From Vibrio diabolicus (GTDB lineage Bacteria > Pseudomonadota > Gammaproteobacteria > Enterobacterales > Vibrionaceae): a stretch of 64,000 bases of DNA. The stretch covers positions 62,001 through 126,000 of the forward strand of contig CCKK01000023.1 in NCBI GenBank assembly GCA_001048675.1. Reading direction: 5' to 3'. The position numbers were made by a program, and so were the translations under genes. The notes under the pieces were generated by a model. The model ran no database searches. It had not been told where the DNA came from and saw only the letters and a program-made list of their open reading frames with translations. This document shows, in pieces, positions 60,151 to 64,000 of this stretch. Each line of letters starts with the position of its first letter. The first letter of the stretch is position 1.

Positions 60151-61875
60151 ATGACAGCAATGTTGTCAGGCGCAGAGATGGTGGTTCAATCTCTGATAGA
60201 AGAGCACGTAGAGCAGATCTTTGGCTACCCAGGTGGCTCTGTTTTGGATATCTACGATGCTCTGCATGCCAAAACCGATCAAATCAAACACGTACTTGTA
60301 AGGCATGAGCAAGCCGCCACTCATATGGCAGATGGTTACGCTCGCGCTACCGGTAAACCGGGTGTCGTACTGGTATGTTCAGGTCCGGGCGCGACCAATA
60401 CCATTACTGGTATTGCCACGGCTTATATGGACTCCATCCCAATGATCGTTATTTCGGGTAACGTACCTAATAGCCTAATTGGTAATGATGCTTTCCAAGA
60501 ATGTGACATCGTTGGTGTCTCTCGCCCAGTGGTCAAACACAGCTTTTTAGTGAAAAAAGCGGAAGATATTCCTGAAACGATCAAGAAAGCGTTTTATATC
60601 GCGACCACAGGTCGACCTGGTCCAGTAGTGATTGACTTGCCGAAAGATGTAATGAATCCGCAAATCAAACTGCCTTACCAATACCCAGAAACGCTTTCAA
60701 TGCGTTCTTACAAGCCGACGACGTCGGGTCATAAAGGCCAGATTAAAAAAGCCCTTAAATCGCTGTTAGAGGCGAAAAAACCAGTGCTTTATATCGGTGG
60801 TGGTGCTGTGATTTCTGGCGCTCATGAACATATTTTAGAGCTCTCCGACAAGCTGAACCTTCCAGTAGTCAGTACGTTGATGGGACTAGGCGCATTCCCT
60901 GGAACGCACAAAAACTCACTGGGCATGCTGGGTATGCACGGTACTTACGAAGCCAATATGGCGATGCATGAAGCGGATCTTATTTTTGGTATCGGTGTGC
61001 GTTTTGATGATCGCACGACGAACAACCTTGAAAAATACTGCCCAAACGCAAAAGTCATGCATATTGATATCGATCCATCATCGATCTCGAAAAACGTGAA
61101 GGTGGATTTACCTATCGTAGGCTCTGCGGAAAAAGTGCTTACAACCATGCTTGGCCTGCTGGCAGAGCAAGAAGGTGGGAACGATGAAGATGCCATCACC
61201 GCATGGTGGGATGACATTCAGGTGTGGCGTGACCGCAACTGTTTGGCTTATGAGAAGTCACCAGAGCGAATTAAGCCACAGCAAGTGATTGAAACCTTGC
61301 ACAAGCTGACCAATGGTGATGCGTATGTTGCTTCTGATGTGGGTCAGCACCAGATGTTTGCAGCACTTTACTACCCATTTAACAAACCACGCCGTTGGAT
61401 CAACTCGGGTGGATTGGGCACTATGGGATTTGGCCTTCCGGCTGGTATGGGTGTTAAGTTTGCCATGCCACAAGAAGAAGTCGTAGTTGTTACGGGTGAT
61501 GGCAGTATTCAAATGAATATCCAAGAGCTTTCGACAGCCATGCAATACGACATTCCAGTGAAGATCATCAACCTAAACAACCGATTCTTAGGCATGGTAA
61601 AACAGTGGCAAGACATTATTTATCAAGGTCGTCACTCTAATTCTTACATGAGTTCTGTTCCTGATTTTGCAGCGATTGCAGAAGCTTATGGTCACGTCGG
61701 TATTCGTATCGAAACGCCTGATCAGCTCGAAGAAGGGCTACAAAAAGCGTTGGATATGAAAGATCGTCTGGTGTTTGTGGACATCAACGTAGACGAAACC
61801 GAACACGTATACCCGATGCAAATCAAAGGTGAGGGTATGGATAAAATGTGGCTAAGCAAAACGGAGAGAACTTAA
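60151..61875 (+). CDS. ilvI: Acetolactate synthase isozyme III large subunit
   Basis: Thiamine-pyrophosphate enzyme making acetolactate or acetohydroxybutyrate for valine, leucine and isoleucine. It has 574 residues; AAGGAGAGCAATT precedes the ATG. The N-terminal PYR domain has GYPGGSVLDIYDAL and the catalytic Glu in LVRHEQAATHMADGYAR. The FAD/central domain follows. The C-terminal PP domain has GDGSIQMNIQELSTA and NLNNRFLGMVKQWQ. It is co-transcribed with ilvH (one-base gap). Confidence 0.97.
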   Translation: MTAMLSGAEMVVQSLIEEHVEQIFGYPGGSVLDIYDALHAKTDQIKHVLVRHEQAATHMADGYARATGKPGVVLVCSGPGATNTITGIATAYMDSIPMIVISGNVPNSLIGNDAFQECDIVGVSRPVVKHSFLVKKAEDIPETIKKAFYIATTGRPGPVVIDLPKDVMNPQIKLPYQYPETLSMRSYKPTTSGHKGQIKKALKSLLEAKKPVLYIGGGAVISGAHEHILELSDKLNLPVVSTLMGLGAFPGTHKNSLGMLGMHGTYEANMAMHEADLIFGIGVRFDDRTTNNLEKYCPNAKVMHIDIDPSSISKNVKVDLPIVGSAEKVLTTMLGLLAEQEGGNDEDAITAWWDDIQVWRDRNCLAYEKSPERIKPQQVIETLHKLTNGDAYVASDVGQHQMFAALYYPFNKPRRWINSGGLGTMGFGLPAGMGVKFAMPQEEVVVVTGDGSIQMNIQELSTAMQYDIPVKIINLNNRFLGMVKQWQDIIYQGRHSNSYMSSVPDFAAIAEAYGHVGIRIETPDQLEEGLQKALDMKDRLVFVDINVDETEHVYPMQIKGEGMDKMWLSKTERT

Positions 61876-61876
61876 T

Positions 61877-62371
61877 ATGAGACACATTATTTCATTGCTA
61901 TTGGAAAACCAACCGGGTGCGTTGTCTCGTGTTGTTGGCTTGTTCTCTCAACGTGGTTACAACATTGAATCTTTGACGGTGTCACCGACAGATGATGAAA
62001 CGCTGTCGCGAATGAACATTACCACGACGTCTGATGAGATGCAGTTGGAGCAAATTCAGAAGCAGTTACACAAATTGATCGATGTGCTGAAAGTACAAGA
62101 AGTCACCGAGTACGAGCACATCGAACGTGAACTGATGATGGTGAAAGTGAAAGCCAGCGGTTTTGCGCGAGCAGAAGTGAAACGGACAGCGGACATCTTC
62201 CGTGGCCAGATCGTGGATGTCACTGCTGCTCAATACACGGTACAACTTGCGGGCACGAGTGAAAAGTTGGATGCCTTCATTCAAGCGATATCTGAAGTAA
62301 CTGAAGTCGTCGAAGTTGCTCGTAGTGGGGTAGTGGGCATTGCCCGAGGTGAGCGCGCACTCAAACCTTAG
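61877..62371 (+). CDS. ilvH: Acetolactate synthase isozyme III regulatory subunit
   Basis: Valine-binding regulatory subunit of 164 residues. The ACT domain is at 1-75 (RHIISLLLENQPGALSRVVGLFSQRGYNIESLTV). The C-terminal ALS_ss_C domain contains RELMMVKVKA and GTSEKLDAFIQAI. ATG 61877 follows GAGAACTTAAT. The family valine site residues (GALSRV, NIESL) are intact, so feedback inhibition is expected. Confidence 0.97.
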   Translation: MRHIISLLLENQPGALSRVVGLFSQRGYNIESLTVSPTDDETLSRMNITTTSDEMQLEQIQKQLHKLIDVLKVQEVTEYEHIERELMMVKVKASGFARAEVKRTADIFRGQIVDVTAAQYTVQLAGTSEKLDAFIQAISEVTEVVEVARSGVVGIARGERALKP

Positions 62372-62389
62372 CCATCTAACTGCATATAG

Positions 62390-62417
62390 AAAAGCCACTT
62401 AATCTAAGTGGCTTTTT
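62390..62417 (+). terminator. Terminator of ilvIH
   Basis: AAAAGCCACTTA pairs perfectly with TAAGTGGCTTTT around ATC, with the T run continuing. Confidence 0.93.
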
Positions 62418-62480
62418 GTTTAGAAAATAACAATTAATGATATAATTGTCGTTTTAGTAAGCATTATAGGCAGTAGACGC

Positions 62481-64000
62481 GTGAAAATCCCCAAGCGAGT
62501 CGGCACATTGTTGGCGACAGCACTATTTTTTAGTGCGCTCACTGCAGTTTACTATTATCAGAAATATCTGACGTTATTAGAGAGTAACGTTGAGAATACC
62601 GCTCAAGAAGCATTACACCAACTGGCTTATACTGGTCGCGAATACAACAATATTCAGGATCAAATTGAGACGATCAGCGATCTTCTCGGTCACAGCCAAA
62701 GTCTTTACGACTATCTACGTCAGCCGAACCGAGTCAACCTTTCTATTTTAGAAGATATGTGGATCTCGGTTGCGATCAACCAAAAGCTATATAAACAAAT
62801 TCGTTTTCTTGATATTACCGGTCAGGAAAAAGCACGGATTAATTACGATTTCAAAACGGGTATCGCTGCACCCGCCCTCAAATTACATGACAAGTCAGAG
62901 CGGGATTATTTTCATTACGCGCAAGGTTTAGGTAATGATGAAATTGCGTCGTGGGGGATTGAGCTGGAGCGGGAAAATGGTGAGCTTGTTTACCCTTATA
63001 GCCCTTCATTGCGTATTCTGATGCCGATTTCTCTCAATGGGAAACGCGAAGGGTATCTTGTTCTTAATGTTGATATTGAGTATTTATCTTCTCGACTCAA
63101 CTACTCACCGGTGCGGGATTTTCATATTGAGTTAATTAAAAGTGATGGTTTTTATATCGCGAGTCCTAAGTCATCACGCTTGTACGGCAACATTATTCCA
63201 GCTCGTTCTCAATTTAATTTTGGCCGGATGTACCCCAACATTTGGCGCACGATGATCTCAGAAGTTTCGGGCTATGAGTACAACGGCTCGAATTTGATAG
63301 CATATAGCACGATCCAATTTGTTTCTAGTGAGCCACTTCATCTGGTTATTGATCTTACCAATGAGCAATTACTATCTCGATCTCAGCGAGATATTGATGA
63401 CTTAATCCAAGAAGCGTTTTTTGTATTAAGTTTGGTGTTTGGTTTTACTTTACCAACGACCGCGCTAGCCCTGCACTATCGACGTCATAGTATGGAATCG
63501 AAGTTAGCTCGGGCAGCACTTGATGGCATGACTGCGGTGATGATCTCAGATGCGTCGCATCGAATCATTATGGTGAACCAAGAATTTGAAAACATGATGG
63601 GCTATTCAACCAAGCATACTCAAGGCTGGAATGCGCATAATCTAATTTTCTTACCGGAAGATCTCGAGTCGACCCTCAATATTTGGAATAAGCTTGCAAA
63701 CGAGCACGTTTGGGAAGGTGAGGTTCGTTGTCGAACCAAGTTTAATCACGTATTTACCGCCATTATGCGCATTCAGGCAAACTTAACCAAGTCAGGTAAA
63801 GTAAGCTATTACATCACGTCGCTGGTGGATATTTCCGAGCAAAAAGAGCTGGAAGAAAAGCTACGCAACCTCAGTGAAAAAGATGGTTTGACGGGCTTGT
63901 GGAACCGCCGAAAATTTGAAGAGCAATTAGCGCAATATGCCGGGATTATTGAGCGTTATCCTGACAGTCCCCCTGCATGTTTGGCGTTGTTTGATATTGA
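62481..64000 (+). CDS. Membrane diguanylate cyclase: dCache, PAS, GGDEF (3' end missing)
   Basis: The frame opens at GTG 62481 (KIPKRVGTLLATALFF) and runs to the window end without a stop, 506 codons visible. TM1 spans about 8-27. A periplasmic dCache-like sensor follows (about 30-305, with FLDITGQEKARINYD and YLVLNVDIEYLSS). TM2 is about 315-335. A PAS domain (about 345-450, AVMISDASHRIIMVNQEFENMMGYS) leads into a GGDEF domain starting EKDGLTGLWNRRKFEEQL; the active-site GGDEF itself is beyond the window. Likely makes cyclic di-GMP in response to a periplasmic ligand. Activity cannot be judged from the visible part. Confidence 0.9.
   Translation, partial: MKIPKRVGTLLATALFFSALTAVYYYQKYLTLLESNVENTAQEALHQLAYTGREYNNIQDQIETISDLLGHSQSLYDYLRQPNRVNLSILEDMWISVAINQKLYKQIRFLDITGQEKARINYDFKTGIAAPALKLHDKSERDYFHYAQGLGNDEIASWGIELERENGELVYPYSPSLRILMPISLNGKREGYLVLNVDIEYLSSRLNYSPVRDFHIELIKSDGFYIASPKSSRLYGNIIPARSQFNFGRMYPNIWRTMISEVSGYEYNGSNLIAYSTIQFVSSEPLHLVIDLTNEQLLSRSQRDIDDLIQEAFFVLSLVFGFTLPTTALALHYRRHSMESKLARAALDGMTAVMISDASHRIIMVNQEFENMMGYSTKHTQGWNAHNLIFLPEDLESTLNIWNKLANEHVWEGEVRCRTKFNHVFTAIMRIQANLTKSGKVSYYITSLVDISEQKELEEKLRNLSEKDGLTGLWNRRKFEEQLAQYAGIIERYPDSPPACLALFDI

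Overview
The window is chromosomal DNA of a gammaproteobacterium, almost certainly a Vibrio (Harveyi-clade-like base composition and gene content). Three things point there: an E. coli-like ytfJ/ytfK/msrA/tamA/tamB/ytfP/ppa/fbp/mpl order, a zrg-type zinc uptake operon next to the cys genes, and a leuLABCD block separated from leuO and ilvIH by an SH3 lipoprotein, a PAP2 phosphatase and an MJ1255/VC2487-type glycosyltransferase. No prophage, IS element, integron, CRISPR array, tRNA or rRNA was seen. This is mostly core genome.

Layout. 1-3.8 kb: sulfate activation (cysN end, an SLC13 permease with RCK_C domains, cysC). 3.9-8.8 kb: a TIGR03899-like protein, a 34-residue membrane protein behind a Fur-box-like site, and a five-gene minus-strand zinc operon headed by a perfect Zur palindrome. 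9-20.6 kb: the ytf/tam/ppa/fbp/mpl core block. 20.6-24.8 kb: ubiX, then a TPP riboswitch driving thiBPQ. 24.8-31.6 kb: LysR regulator with divergent old-yellow-enzyme reductase, and a TAXI-TRAP transporter operon ending in a universal stress protein. 31.7-39 kb: argR/mdh, a small conserved-looking gene, ispB/rplU-rpmA-obgE, a split threonine/serine exporter (yjjP-yjjB) and folA. 39.3-47.2 kb: apaH-apaG-rsmA-pdxA-surA-lptD (minus) and djlA. 47.3-53.3 kb: a DUF547 protein and leuLABCD with a complete leader peptide and attenuator. 53.5-62.4 kb: surface-type gene cluster, leuO, a long-chain acyl-CoA ligase and ilvIH. The window ends inside a dCache-PAS-GGDEF protein.

The most unusual property of the sequence is a set of four single-base insertions (+1) in otherwise intact core genes: ytfP, ppa, mpl and the VC2487-type glycosyltransferase. 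In each case removing one base restores the family length and conserved residues. Two of the affected genes (ppa, mpl) are housekeeping genes and all four shifts have the same sign, so read or assembly error is the likeliest cause. Recent decay or slippage cannot be excluded from the sequence alone. The regulatory DNA is rich and readable: Zur, Fur-like, CRP-like and ARG-box-like sites, a TPP riboswitch, a leu attenuator, an unexplained 20-bp palindrome upstream of the TRAP operon, and a possible Arg-rich leader ORF upstream of ilvI.
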